Below, piece by piece: positions 1 through 7,975 of a DNA stretch of 32,844 nt. This DNA is from Nitrososphaerota archaeon. Lineage in GTDB: Archaea > Thermoproteota > Nitrososphaeria > Nitrososphaerales > UBA183. The stretch covers positions 1 to 32,844 of the forward strand of contig JAFMAA010000008.1 in assembly GCA_029785235.1 (NCBI GenBank), given 5' to 3'. The notes under the pieces were generated by a model. It saw only the letters and a list, made by a program, of their open reading frames with translations. It had not been told where the DNA came from and did not search any database. A program made the translations under genes and the position numbers. Position 1 is the first letter of the stretch; the number at the start of each line of letters is the position of its first letter.

Positions 1-187
1 TGGTCATTCTTCCGAACCGCTTTGCAATCACCCCCGTAATCCGAGTCCGCTCCGACTCGTCGGCCGTCGTCAGCCGGGACGAAGGCACGACCACCAGCCA
101 CATGAAGAACGAGCCGCCCACGAAGAGGACAGCCATGAGGAGGTGGACCCAGAGAATGACGGCGTTCAGGACTTGAGGCAGAATCAT
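1..187 (-). CDS. CopD-like membrane protein, 5' part only
   Basis: Reading the minus strand from an ATG at 187 gives 62 residues running off the window edge. It begins MILPQVLNAVILWVHLLMAV and continues with a glycine-containing hydrophobic segment (VGGSFFMW), then a charged stretch and a KRFGRMT motif. The pattern of one hydrophobic helix with a His and a GG, a polar loop and an arginine-rich start of the next helix is typical of CopD/DUF2269-type membrane proteins. It lies outside the proposed left attachment site, so it is probably chromosomal flank and the original neighbour of the tRNA-Phe gene. The family call rests on one helix only. Confidence 0.55.
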   Translation of the reverse strand, partial: MILPQVLNAVILWVHLLMAVLFVGGSFFMWLVVVPSSRLTTADESERTRITGVIAKRFGRMT

Positions 188-489
188 GATGAGTCGAATA
201 GGATCGGAGGCGCGGATTGTCTTGGGATTAGGCGTGAGACTTGGGAAGACAAAGCTAGTCTAGTCAACACGTGTTGGGAGAAGGCACGTCGTTGTCAGCG
301 CGTTCTTTTGTCGAAGCGAAGGTGCCGTTTTCATCGACCTTCGATGACCCCTTTGGAAGTGCCCTATTACAGCAATCGCGTACGGCGAGTTTGCCCGGAC
401 GCTGCTTGAGTTGGTCGTCGAACTGTGGTCTGTCTGCGAACCGCTCCCCGTTGCGGCACACAAAGCCGCCTCTCCGAACGTTGACCGCT

Positions 490-506
490 TGCTGCGGGTC
501 GGATTT
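490..506. repeat. attL: displaced 3' end of tRNA-Phe
   Basis: The 17 bases tgctgcgggtcggattt match 32699-32715 (tgccgcgggtcggattt) at 16 of 17 positions in the same orientation. In the tRNA copy this stretch runs exactly from the discriminator base through the acceptor 3' strand, T stem and part of the T loop. A tRNA 3' fragment at the far side of an element from the intact tRNA is the normal product of archaeal site-specific integration. One mismatch in the acceptor shows some drift. Confidence 0.72.
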
Positions 507-881
507 ATCACTACCTAGGTGGGTTCAAATCCAATCGTCGTGGAGCAATCGACGAATAGTCATCCAACGACTGACGAATCTGGGAAGTAGCGTCTTGGGA
601 TCCTTCTGGGTCTAGTACTTGATGCCTCTTGATGTGGGTCGGAATTGATGCAGCATAGGTTACATCAAATCTTAGCAAAACCGCAAAAAAGAGTGAATCG
701 GGTTCAAACCTGTCACCGGGATAATTAACCCTCACGTCCAAATCGGCGTCGGGTCTAGTGCGGTGGTTCAAATCGGTCACATGCACCTGTGTTTAGGTTC
801 GATTCTGATCAGCAACATTTGACTTGTGGGCGCTAATCCTGCCCTCGACCGTTGTTTGATTCCGTACCTAGAGCCAAGAGA

Positions 882-993
882 AGACTTGTTGAATAACTAC
901 TGTGTCTATGATAATTCTACCTGGTTGTCTGGCGAGCCACTCCTGTGCGACTTAACATAGATCTGGTCTGATTCGGAGTTATTCAACAACGCT
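882..993. mobile_element. 112-bp MITE with 8-bp target duplication
   Basis: The ends are inverted repeats: agacttgttgaataact at 882-898 and its near complement agttattcaacaacgct at 977-993, matching at 15 of 17 positions, with the inner 13 perfect. The element is directly flanked by the 8-bp duplication ccaagaga (874-881 and 994-1001). The 78 bp between the inner repeats carry no ORF. Terminal repeats plus an exact target duplication identify a non-autonomous transposon. Several transposase families give 8-bp duplications, so the parent element cannot be named, and no transposase is present in the window. Confidence 0.8.
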
Positions 994-1038
994 CCAAGAG
1001 ACACAGGCTTAATACCTTCGGCTTGGATCAGAGGGCCT

Positions 1039-1197
1039 ATGTCTTCAAGAGCGAAGAAGCCTGTAGTCGATGAGGACATGATGGCGGCCTTTGAGGACTA
1101 TTTCTACTTAGTTGTTCCTAGCCAAAATGAACGAGGAGAGCATCGACACCTCGGGGCTAAAACGAGTGGCCGACAACTGCACCAGCGACTCGCTTAG
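1039..1197 (+). CDS. Possible 52-aa protein, unknown
   Basis: An ATG at 1039 opens a 52-codon frame (MSSRAKKPVVDEDMMAAFED..., ending QLHQRLA). It has an acidic/aromatic centre and a basic tail. A weak TATA-like cttaatacc (about 1009-1017) sits some 26 nt upstream, as for leaderless genes elsewhere in this window. There is no recognisable domain, and the frame could be a remnant or chance; it starts 46 nt after the MITE. Confidence 0.25.
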   Translation: MSSRAKKPVVDEDMMAAFEDYFYLVVPSQNERGEHRHLGAKTSGRQLHQRLA

Positions 1198-1304
1198 ATG
1201 ATAATCAAAGGTTTGTTACTGATTTCGTGCTCGGCTGGTGACATCCGAATGGTTTACTCCGCGGTTAACTTGGGGTAAACTAATAGGTAGGTAGTTTTGT
1301 TGTA

Positions 1305-1601
1305 TTGTCAGAGGTGTATGAGAGCATGCATTCCAGCGGAAGCCCAGGCGCACTTGTCCGTCCAGAACCTCCCACCGAGATCTCCAAAGGAGATTTCCTG
1401 CGGTTTCTCGAAGGCACACTGAAGAAATCCGAAGTATCCTGGGTGACAACAGACGCTCGTTCATTTGAGTGGGACGAGATTAACTTGGACAAGTCTATGT
1501 TCGTAAAGCAGCTTGACTCGCTCAAGTTCAAGAAGGCCTTCGTAGGGATTTTTGACTCAAGCACCAAGCGAATGGAATACTCCGCGTTCAGTGTCAGGTA
1601 G
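1305..1601 (+). CDS. Hypothetical 98-aa protein
   Basis: The frame starts at TTG 1305 (GTG 1314 and ATG 1326 are in-frame alternatives) and ends just 2 nt from the convergent kinase-like gene. A TATA-like taaactaata at 1275-1284 lies about 25-27 nt upstream of the TTG, which supports a leaderless start there. Codon use and composition look protein-like: an amphipathic FLRFLEGTLKKSEVSW segment, then DKSMFVKQLDSLKFKKAFVG. I do not recognise a family. It might be a small regulator or an accessory protein of the neighbouring pair, but nothing in the sequence shows that. Confidence 0.55.
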   Translation: MSEVYESMHSSGSPGALVRPEPPTEISKGDFLRFLEGTLKKSEVSWVTTDARSFEWDEINLDKSMFVKQLDSLKFKKAFVGIFDSSTKRMEYSAFSVR

Positions 1602-1603
1602 TT

Positions 1604-2443
1604 CTATCTGTAGATTTCGCTCAATTTCAGAGGGTCAGATTTCAGGAGCATAATCAAGAGGCCCTGTTCCTTTTCATTGAGCATTCCAAATTGGGAAGTC
1701 TTTTCGCCTATTGAGTGGTAAGCTTCAATGAATCCCAGCCGAAGTTGACCAAGCAACTCGTCCTTTTTCGTCCCATTGATGAGGCGTTCAATGTTCTGCT
1801 TGGTTTGAATTAAGATGTCTTCGACACCGATAAATCTACCATCAGAACTGAATGGTCCCTCCTCACTATCGACCGAGTGGAGCACACCGGTGTCCTTGAA
1901 ATAGACGAAATTTCCGGCATTCCTGTCTCTCACTCCGAACAAGTAATCGAAAGCGCACCATCTACCATATGAATAGCAGAACTTGGCTGGATCTGCGATG
2001 CTGCCAAATTGGAGGGTCGCCATGCTCTCAGAGACCTTTGGGTTCCCATAGTCAACGAACAGCGTGTCCTTGTCCTCCCATCCAGCGAGCAATGCACAAT
2101 TTCTTCCAGTAGCTGCAACGCGAAGCAAGATGCCATGAGACTGTGCTATTTTGTAGTTAGGGAAACCCAGGACCTGTTTCACTAGAGGGATTAATGCTTC
2201 CCTCCTTAGAAACTCCGCCGAATCAGAACATCTCTTTAGACATACGCGTCTTTCAGCGTCAAGATCACAGACTCTTGCGTAATTTGCAGAGTTTCGGGAG
2301 TTCCAGGGAGGCACCTTTACTGTGAGTTTGTCTCTAGTAGGGTCCAAAGAAGCACCGACTACTTCGGAGATTTTCGAGTAGAAGACGATAGCGTCTTCAT
2401 CAGTTACCCGCTCTGAACCGTCACCGATGAACAGGCCGTTCAT
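1604..2443 (-). CDS. Atypical protein kinase-like protein
   Basis: The 279-residue protein carries FGVRDRNAGN (residues 169-178) and, after a short strand, VDSEEGP (191-197). This matches the catalytic loop and metal-binding Asp of the PI3/4-kinase/HipA-like atypical kinases (D173, N178, D192). CLKRC (68-72) may hold the ATP-binding lysine, but the N lobe is divergent. Its ATG lies inside the end of the upstream wHTH gene (23-bp overlap), so the two are translationally coupled. By analogy with HipBA-type modules, a kinase-like effector with a DNA-binding partner suggests a toxin-antitoxin or defence role; that is inference. A glycine-rich P-loop is not obvious. It ends 2 nt from the convergent 98-aa gene. 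Confidence 0.6.
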   Translation of the reverse strand: MNGLFIGDGSERVTDEDAIVFYSKISEVVGASLDPTRDKLTVKVPPWNSRNSANYARVCDLDAERRVCLKRCSDSAEFLRREALIPLVKQVLGFPNYKIAQSHGILLRVAATGRNCALLAGWEDKDTLFVDYGNPKVSESMATLQFGSIADPAKFCYSYGRWCAFDYLFGVRDRNAGNFVYFKDTGVLHSVDSEEGPFSSDGRFIGVEDILIQTKQNIERLINGTKKDELLGQLRLGFIEAYHSIGEKTSQFGMLNEKEQGLLIMLLKSDPLKLSEIYR

Positions 2444-3266
2444 TTTGAATCTCCGGCAGCAGGCTTGACCCGATTATCGCCATTCTGGGCTTGGGTTGAA
2501 TTGATGAGGCCCTCGCCGCCTCGAAAATTGGCGTGTTCAGGGCTTCAAAGAGGTGGGTAAGGTAGTAATCGGTTGTGTGCTTGTATACTCTGAGATAGTC
2601 CTCGCGGTCTCTTGCGTTCACAGTCCTTAGGATGGACAGATTCCCAACATAGGACCAAACGAGATCTCTTGCTGCCAAGAACAGTTTATCGCGAACAGAG
2701 ATTGCCAAACGCAACTCATGTTCGTCCTTGATTGTGAGTTTGAGATCTCGGAGGATGTTAGGAACAAATCTGCTGAGGATATATCCCGCGTCGTCAGCCG
2801 ACCCCTTGATTATCGACTTCGCGAATTGGCGAAGGCTGCTGGGGCTGACACCAGATACAATCTCGAGGACTTTATCCATCATGAAACTCGTCTCTTCGTC
2901 AGTAAAGTAGTCTGAATAACGTGGAATGTGAGTCGCCAGAGCTTCATGGACCTGATCCCCTTTCAGGAACAGACTAGCATACCTACTCCCCAGAAACCGA
3001 CGCTCCTCGCCACTTGCCGAGAATACTAGGAAGAGATTCAAGAACGCATCAAAAGTCGGCACCAACCGGAACCCAGCTCCCAAAGCCATCTCTCGCACGT
3101 CGCAAACCTGGAGGAGCCTCCCTTTCACTTTGGTTACGGCCGCTTTTGATCTCGATGTCTTCTGTGCCAGGACTGATGCTCGGATTGGATTTGGATACAC
3201 TTCAGTCAACACGGTAAGATAGGGCATAAGTGGAATCAAGGATTTTGCGTCAACCTGGTTTACCAT
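2421..3266 (-). CDS. wHTH-domain protein paired with kinase-like gene
   Basis: The N-terminal part (about residues 10-65) has a winged-helix pattern: LTVLTEVYPNPIRASVLA, then a recognition-helix-like stretch SRSKAAVTKVKGRLL. The remaining 200 residues are mostly helical with no domain I recognise. An ATG at 3278 is in frame, but a TATA-like aacttattaa (complement of 3291-3300) is centred 27-29 nt from the second ATG at 3266, so I place a leaderless start there (281 residues). Its last 23 bp overlap the kinase-like gene. The likely role is a DNA-binding autoregulator or sensor of the pair; the long C-terminal part could bind the kinase. Confidence 0.6.
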   Translation of the reverse strand: MVNQVDAKSLIPLMPYLTVLTEVYPNPIRASVLAQKTSRSKAAVTKVKGRLLQVCDVREMALGAGFRLVPTFDAFLNLFLVFSASGEERRFLGSRYASLFLKGDQVHEALATHIPRYSDYFTDEETSFMMDKVLEIVSGVSPSSLRQFAKSIIKGSADDAGYILSRFVPNILRDLKLTIKDEHELRLAISVRDKLFLAARDLVWSYVGNLSILRTVNARDREDYLRVYKHTTDYYLTHLFEALNTPIFEAARASSIQPKPRMAIIGSSLLPEIQNERPVHR

Positions 3267-3290
3267 CTCAAGTTGCATAGGAACCCCAGG

Positions 3291-3314
3291 TTAATAAGTT
3301 CACCAAAAGTTAAC
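3291..3314. promoter_or_regulatory. Divergent promoter region
   Basis: Two TATA-like boxes lie back to back: ttaataagtt (3291-3300), read on the minus strand for the wHTH gene starting at 3266, and aaagttaac (3306-3314), read on the plus strand for the membrane protein at 3339. Each is about 27-29 nt from its start codon. The flanking ggttaa/ttaacc half-sites form an imperfect inverted repeat that could bind the wHTH protein. Confidence 0.5.
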
Positions 3315-3338
3315 CCAGACATACGGGCTTGGTGAATC

Positions 3339-4343
3339 ATGCCGAGGGGAATCCTCTTTCTAGGTCAGGCGCTCGGCCACCAGCCGTTGTTCAATCGAAT
3401 GCGGAGCAACAGGTCAAAGGGCTCTGATTCGGGAATTCTTGGCTCCCGCAAACTCCTGGAATGGAGTGGGATTCGGGGATGGAAGATCCCCCTCGCCTTC
3501 GCGATTGTTGTGGGGTCGTTGGTTGCTCTGTATTACCTGATTGCATCCCGAGCACCGCCAGGGGCACTGGACTTGCTTGTCAGGCCCTATTCCTTCTCAT
3601 CGCTGCTCAGCGCTGCGGTATTGGTTCTGGGCGTAAGCGAGCTCCTACTCATCACAGGTGCCGTCTTTGCATTGTTGGCATTCTTTACTGCCATCCCCTC
3701 TTCAGGTGGTTTCAGTTCCCAAAGTGCAAGGGTCGCCGGACTCTTTTTCCTCCAACAGACAATTATCTGGCCCTTCGTCCTCATACTGTTAATCGATCCC
3801 AGCTCATTCCTAGAGGCACTTCCATACGCGATTGTAGTCTCCTTAGCAATGCTGTGGAACCAAGGGCACATTAAACACGACCTGACTTACGAAGACTACG
3901 AACACTCCAAGTCAGGAAACGTTGGGCGAACCTTCGAATTTTCCACTCGGCGGTTTCTTTCAGCCAATGCCTTGCTTATCACAATCTTGCTGGTGAGTTT
4001 CTATCTCGTGAAATTCGACCCCATCATGACGTTGCTCGGATGGTTGCTGACTCTATACTACTTGTTCTTCGCCTTGCTGCAGGTCGCTTACTCCTATGGG
4101 TTTCTTTTCCAAGCTATCGGCGCTAAGAAAGTGAGGATCACAACAACCGAGAAGGGGGACATCGAGGGATACCTGGTCGCCAAGGGCGAAGATCATTTCT
4201 TGGTGAGGACCCAAGAAGAGAATCTCCTCTTGCCAGTAAGTTCCGTCTTGAAAATCGTACTAGTGGAGAAGGCGGAGAAACCAGCAAAACCGAGTGCGGA
4301 AGAACAAAGCAAAGAAGAAGGAACCTCCTACGGAGGATCCTAG
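3339..4343 (+). CDS. Polytopic membrane protein, unknown
   Basis: The 334-residue protein has hydrophobic segments at about 50-70, 88-118, 132-152, 158-174, 208-226 and 228-258, so roughly six membrane helices. A soluble tail follows: about 263-310 is beta-rich (EGYLVAKGEDHFLVRT) and the last 25 residues are a charged Lys/Glu/Ser linker. ATG 3339 is about 29 nt from a TATA-like box; ATG 3399 is a possible alternative, which would remove a non-conserved basic leader. I do not recognise the family. It is transcribed divergently from the wHTH/kinase pair and stands 336 nt before the subtilase gene, so it may be independent of both. Confidence 0.65.
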   Translation: MPRGILFLGQALGHQPLFNRMRSNRSKGSDSGILGSRKLLEWSGIRGWKIPLAFAIVVGSLVALYYLIASRAPPGALDLLVRPYSFSSLLSAAVLVLGVSELLLITGAVFALLAFFTAIPSSGGFSSQSARVAGLFFLQQTIIWPFVLILLIDPSSFLEALPYAIVVSLAMLWNQGHIKHDLTYEDYEHSKSGNVGRTFEFSTRRFLSANALLITILLVSFYLVKFDPIMTLLGWLLTLYYLFFALLQVAYSYGFLFQAIGAKKVRITTTEKGDIEGYLVAKGEDHFLVRTQEENLLLPVSSVLKIVLVEKAEKPAKPSAEEQSKEEGTSYGGS

Positions 4344-4679
4344 AACTACTTCAGTTCCAAGTTCTTGGCTTCCACAAATCTTAGGTCAGGTTAGTGACAC
4401 GGGACCCCACTTTTGAAACAGTGGGGATTAAGACATTCAGCTCTTCTGACGTCGAAGTCATTGGAGCGCCAGGCAAAGAACCAATCCGACATGTTCCCGG
4501 AGCGCAATAATCAAGTCGCGGGTCGGCGTTAAGAGTTTTGGCCTAATGCTGGAGTACGCGGTACGCGGCGACCAAGACCAAATGACTTCCCCCCCGCGAG
4601 CATTGCAAGACGCGACATTGAATCAACTCGCATTTCTCCCGCCAACCCTATTATAATTGTCATAGGAAACCCCACGAGC
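4344..4679. other. Intergenic region with hairpin
   Basis: No gene is seen in these 336 bp. A perfect 7-bp hairpin (CCCCACT 4405-4411, AGTGGGG 4420-4426, 8-nt loop) follows the membrane gene and may end or stabilise its transcript. A tacgcgg tandem repeat lies at about 4556-4569. The right end carries the subtilase promoter. Confidence 0.5.
4647..4658 (+). promoter_or_regulatory. TATA box for subtilase operon
   Basis: The AT-rich box cctattataatt is centred 27 nt before the GTG at 4680, the spacing expected if transcription starts at the start codon (leaderless mRNA). It is the clearest TATA-like element in the left half of the window. Confidence 0.6.
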
Positions 4680-6836
4680 GTGTCACTCGAGAGGGATTTC
4701 GAGTTCCTCCATCCTCGTCGCGAGGAAAGAAGACCGAGAAAGCCAAGAGGAGGGACGCCGATTACGCCTCTGCAGCGTGATCTAAGGAGGCAAGAGGTGC
4801 GTTCCCGCGCCCTGGAGGAGGAGATCGAGGGGGTTTCATCATCTGTAAAACAGATGCCCTTCCGCGATCCCGATAATCTCTACTTTGTAGTTGAGGTCGA
4901 CGCGGCAGCAGGCATGCGGAAGTTCGAAGACGCCCTGGAGTTTCTCGGTTTCAAGATTCGCGCATATCTCGACTCCGACCATAACAGCATCCTGATGTCT
5001 GCACCCGAATCCATATTCGACGAATCCAGGTTTGCTGAGATCCCAGTAAATCCGGTCAAGGAGGCGATCAAGGAAGTCAGGACCCTTACTGTCACAGAAC
5101 GAGTTGGAAGGACCTTCGAAGGAGAATCTGGGCAGCTCCCAGTCATCATTCACGCGATGCCGAACGAACAACGTACATCGCAATATCTCTCTTCGATTCG
5201 TGAAGCTCTTCAACGGGAGAATCTGGCCGCAAATTGGGAACTCGAAGAAGGAATTGGAATGCTCGCGACGCAGATTTCCTCCGAAGGTGCAAATCGGCTT
5301 CTCTCCACTTCAAACGTGGTGTTCAAAGTCGAGTCTGACCCCCTCAGCGAGATTGGGTCTTCGACTGCACGCAGAAGGAGAAGGGGGAGGACCATTTCTT
5401 CATCTTTCACTTCCTCTTCTACATCTGCTCCCATCCCAACTGTCGACATCGCGTCGCTTCCAATAGTTTGCATCGCTGACAGTGGCGTAACACCAATCAC
5501 CAGGTTGAATGGACTTGTCGTAGAGCAGGAGCGATACCCCGATTCCTTCCCCGACTCTGACGACGGACACGAAGGTCACGGTCACGGGACACCGATCGCC
5601 CATCTAGTTGCCTTTGGAGAGGCTGGCGCCACACCTCGAGCAAGGGTGATTTCCTACAAGATCTATTCAAGTGATAACAAGTCAGTGGGTTTCAAGGGAA
5701 TGGTTGAGGCAGTCAGGAGGTATTCGGACCGTTGTAGGATCTTCATTTCGTCCATTAATCTACAGAGCTCGGCCCGTCAAACATGGTCGAATTTGGCCGG
5801 CTTTGACCGACTGATTCAGGAGAAGAACGTTTGTTTTGTCTCAAGTGCAGGTAACATCGATCATGACCGGCTGGCAGGAATACTTTCGGACACTGCTTAT
5901 CCTGGGTACATTTCCAGTCATCACGTCCTTCATCCAGCACAAAACGCTCACGTGATCGGTGTAGGCGCCATAAGTAGACGGGCGAATGGAAACACGATCA
6001 GTCCAGCAAATCAATTGTCTCCTTTTACAAGGTGTGGGGTTGACTTCCTTTCGATGTACGATGTCGAGAAGCCTGACACCGTGGAGAACGGCGGGAATCT
6101 ACTGGTTGGCACACTCGCAAGCGACGGGGTAGGTGTGGATTCCTACTCCAAGGCCGGAGAGTTCAGATCCGATTTCGCGGGGACCAGCTACTCTGCTCCA
6201 CTCGTTGCGGGGAGTTTAGCCCAAATTCTGGCCAAGTACTCGCAAATTCAGAATATTGAGACTCTGAAAGCAATACTGTTCGCTTTCTGCGATCCCACCG
6301 GTAACTGTATGGGTTTTGGCCCGTCCAGCCTTGTCACAACAGCTGATGGCGCGCACGTGGTTTTCTTGGCTGAAGGGAACATCCCGCTCTGGGACCGGAG
6401 GGACCCAGCAACAGATCTGAAGTTCTATGATGTAATCGCCGTGGACGTGCCACGTAACGTCAGGAGGATCGACATCTGCTTGGTTCACTCGGACAACCTT
6501 CACTCTGTGGTGTCCCCTTCACTTGATACTTTCCTGACTGTACATGCCTCGAAGGGAGGAGCGGAGCATGGCTGGGTGCCGGCCAAGAACCAGCAGGAAC
6601 AAAGCGCACGGCGATACGTCAAGAAGCTTTACTGGGAAAACAAGACTAAGAGTATGCAAGCACACTGGGAATTTTGGCTCTTGCCTGACGTTATGAGGAA
6701 GATGCATCCGGAAACTTTACGTCAGACAACGGTCAGGTACGGATGTGTTATCAAGTTGACAGCCAGGAACCCGAATCTGACTCCTTTGACCGATGAGTAT
6801 CACGCAGAGCTCTCGAGGCGGAGGGTCCCCTCATGA
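4680..6836 (+). CDS. Intracellular subtilisin-like serine protease (S8)
   Basis: The 718-residue protein has the full subtilase triad: Asp in VCIADSGV (D267), His in GHGHGTP (H302), the oxyanion Asn in SSAGN (N392) and Ser in GTSYSAP (S503). There is no signal peptide. Residues 1-60 are basic and charged (HPRREERRPRKPRGG) and about 65-225 form a prodomain-like region; a Ser/Thr-rich linker (230-250) leads into the protease, and about 565-718 is an extra C-terminal domain. This layout resembles the IetS-type subtilases of the bacterial IetAS system, but no AAA-ATPase partner is adjacent. Instead the stop overlaps the start of a nuclease gene (ATGA). Start GTG 4680 is fixed by the TATA box. The likely role is protease-controlled nuclease activity in defence (inference). 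Confidence 0.85.
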   Translation: MSLERDFEFLHPRREERRPRKPRGGTPITPLQRDLRRQEVRSRALEEEIEGVSSSVKQMPFRDPDNLYFVVEVDAAAGMRKFEDALEFLGFKIRAYLDSDHNSILMSAPESIFDESRFAEIPVNPVKEAIKEVRTLTVTERVGRTFEGESGQLPVIIHAMPNEQRTSQYLSSIREALQRENLAANWELEEGIGMLATQISSEGANRLLSTSNVVFKVESDPLSEIGSSTARRRRRGRTISSSFTSSSTSAPIPTVDIASLPIVCIADSGVTPITRLNGLVVEQERYPDSFPDSDDGHEGHGHGTPIAHLVAFGEAGATPRARVISYKIYSSDNKSVGFKGMVEAVRRYSDRCRIFISSINLQSSARQTWSNLAGFDRLIQEKNVCFVSSAGNIDHDRLAGILSDTAYPGYISSHHVLHPAQNAHVIGVGAISRRANGNTISPANQLSPFTRCGVDFLSMYDVEKPDTVENGGNLLVGTLASDGVGVDSYSKAGEFRSDFAGTSYSAPLVAGSLAQILAKYSQIQNIETLKAILFAFCDPTGNCMGFGPSSLVTTADGAHVVFLAEGNIPLWDRRDPATDLKFYDVIAVDVPRNVRRIDICLVHSDNLHSVVSPSLDTFLTVHASKGGAEHGWVPAKNQQEQSARRYVKKLYWENKTKSMQAHWEFWLLPDVMRKMHPETLRQTTVRYGCVIKLTARNPNLTPLTDEYHAELSRRRVPS

Positions 6837-7405
6837 TCGTCGCGAAACGTATCTTGCCGTCCAAGAAGAGATTGGGGGTCCACGAGAAACGGCTCATCGA
6901 TTCATTGGCCGCTTGGTTTCTGAAGCTTGGTTATGATGTCATTCCCCACGCCAGGTTGAATCTGGCTTGGGGCCCAGTCCTGTCGGATATCGATCTTCTC
7001 GCTATCAAACGTGGAACGGTTACAGTAATAGAGGTGAAGTCAGAGAACGACAATCTTTCTCGGGCGGCTCATCAACTGGACAAGATCATCGACTTCGTCG
7101 ATTACGCTTTTGTTGCGACTGAGCGGATGCCGAGACAGTGGGACCACGGGAAGTTCGGATTGATACGCATACGGGATGGGGAGATCGAAGTCATAAGATT
7201 CGCGCAACGACTTGCGCGTCGACCTACGCTGGATTCAATCCTAGCCCTACCGAAGAGTTCCTTGCTCAGAACCGCCGGAATCAGGGAAACAGACAGAGTT
7301 CTCAAAGACGAGGTGGCACGAACGATATTCTCAACAATGCGAACGAAGGAGCTGCGGGCGTATTTGAAAGAGGAAGCGCTTTGTGGTAACACCTTCTACC
7401 ATTAG
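6833..7405 (+). CDS. PD-(D/E)XK nuclease coupled to subtilase
   Basis: This 190-residue protein has the core pattern of restriction-endonuclease-like folds: Glu near residue 18 in a first helix (GVHEKRLIDSLAAWF), then SDIDLLAI (D52/D54), a strand, and VIEVKS (E67, K69), followed by a helix with spaced Lys/Asp. The middle resembles archaeal and bacterial SDxDxLA...EVK nucleases. The ATG overlaps the subtilase stop by 4 bp, so translation is coupled and the products probably act together. The C-terminal 70 residues are helical and basic. Substrate (DNA or RNA) cannot be told. One could imagine the protease activating, or removing, this nuclease, but the sequence does not decide. Confidence 0.75.
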   Translation: MIVAKRILPSKKRLGVHEKRLIDSLAAWFLKLGYDVIPHARLNLAWGPVLSDIDLLAIKRGTVTVIEVKSENDNLSRAAHQLDKIIDFVDYAFVATERMPRQWDHGKFGLIRIRDGEIEVIRFAQRLARRPTLDSILALPKSSLLRTAGIRETDRVLKDEVARTIFSTMRTKELRAYLKEEALCGNTFYH

Positions 7406-7441
7406 ACGAAGTGCATCCGTCTAATTCGTCTGGCTAGCCAT

Positions 7442-7747
7442 TCACGGCTTCTGTTCTAGGTCTGACTTGGAACTGCGTTTCCTGAGATCCTCCCGTTGAA
7501 TGTATCCTTTGTCAACCAAGAGCCCGATCAAAGCCTCAAGTGTCTTCTGTTGCTTCTTGATTTCGTGTTTGAAATCCTCGCTTGCTATCGTGGGAACATT
7601 GTATGAAGGTAGCAAGATCCCCCGCGAGGTGAGTTGTGCAATGACAATGTTCCGGATCACTTCGGAGTCTCCATCCCCTAGGGTTCCTTTCAACTCGTCA
7701 ATCGCCTTCCATGCCCCCTCAGGGAGGGTCACTAGCGCCCTCCTCAC
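7442..7747 (-). CDS. RHH/CopG-like transcriptional regulator
   Basis: The 101-residue protein opens with MRRALVTLPEGAWKAIDELK and then a second helix (SEVIRNIVIAQLTSRG), the beta-strand plus two helices of ribbon-helix-helix DNA-binding proteins. A charged helical tail (KHEIKKQQKTLEALIGLL) may oligomerise. Start GTG 7747 places the RHH strand at the very N terminus, as usual for the fold. Upstream are repeated GTATATC elements (7785-7840), likely operators for autoregulation. It is convergent with the subtilase-nuclease operon and divergent from the HTH-nuclease gene, so it could control either. Confidence 0.7.
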   Translation of the reverse strand: MRRALVTLPEGAWKAIDELKGTLGDGDSEVIRNIVIAQLTSRGILLPSYNVPTIASEDFKHEIKKQQKTLEALIGLLVDKGYIQREDLRKRSSKSDLEQKP

Positions 7748-7784
7748 TTGAGGCCCGCCTCGACTTTGCCCATGGTCAGGTTCC

Positions 7785-7840
7785 CGTATATCAGATATAT
7801 TTCACTTGTATATATGAGGTTCGTATATCAGAAGTATATC
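7785..7840. promoter_or_regulatory. Repeated operator and TATA region of RHH gene
   Basis: The 11-mer cgtatatcaga occurs at 7785-7795 and again at 7822-7832. Related gtatat cores lie at 7808-7814 and 7834-7839, giving four AT-rich half-sites in 56 bp. They cover the expected TATA region of the minus-strand RHH gene. Arrays of short repeats are the usual binding pattern of RHH autorepressors. Confidence 0.55.
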
Positions 7841-7975
7841 GGAGTGACCAGGAATGAGTTCCTCTGCGCGAGGCCGTTGAACGCTGAGAGTATTTTGCGA
7901 CGAACGTAGTCTTGCCCAATGTTCAGCAGTCGAACTAATTGACGACGTAATAATGGCCTGCTTCAACCGGAGGCC

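Larger units (their letters stand above)
188..1038. other. Gene-poor left edge of island
   Basis: No reading frame here looks like a real protein: the open frames have low-complexity or arginine/serine-rich composition and no family signature. The stretch holds the attL repeat (490-506), four T-loop-like motifs of the form GGTTCRAWYC (near 518, 700, 762 and 794) and the 112-bp MITE (882-993). I see no intact tRNA around the T-loop-like motifs. Confidence 0.6.

Noticed and set aside
507..545. Possible tRNA ending in gggttcaaatcc
   Set aside because: The T stem does not pair and no acceptor or anticodon arm could be found upstream.
271..615. 114-codon plus-strand frame, and overlapping minus-strand frames, in the left edge
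   Set aside because: Composition is Ser/Arg-rich without any family pattern, several frames overlap on both strands, and the attL repeat lies inside.
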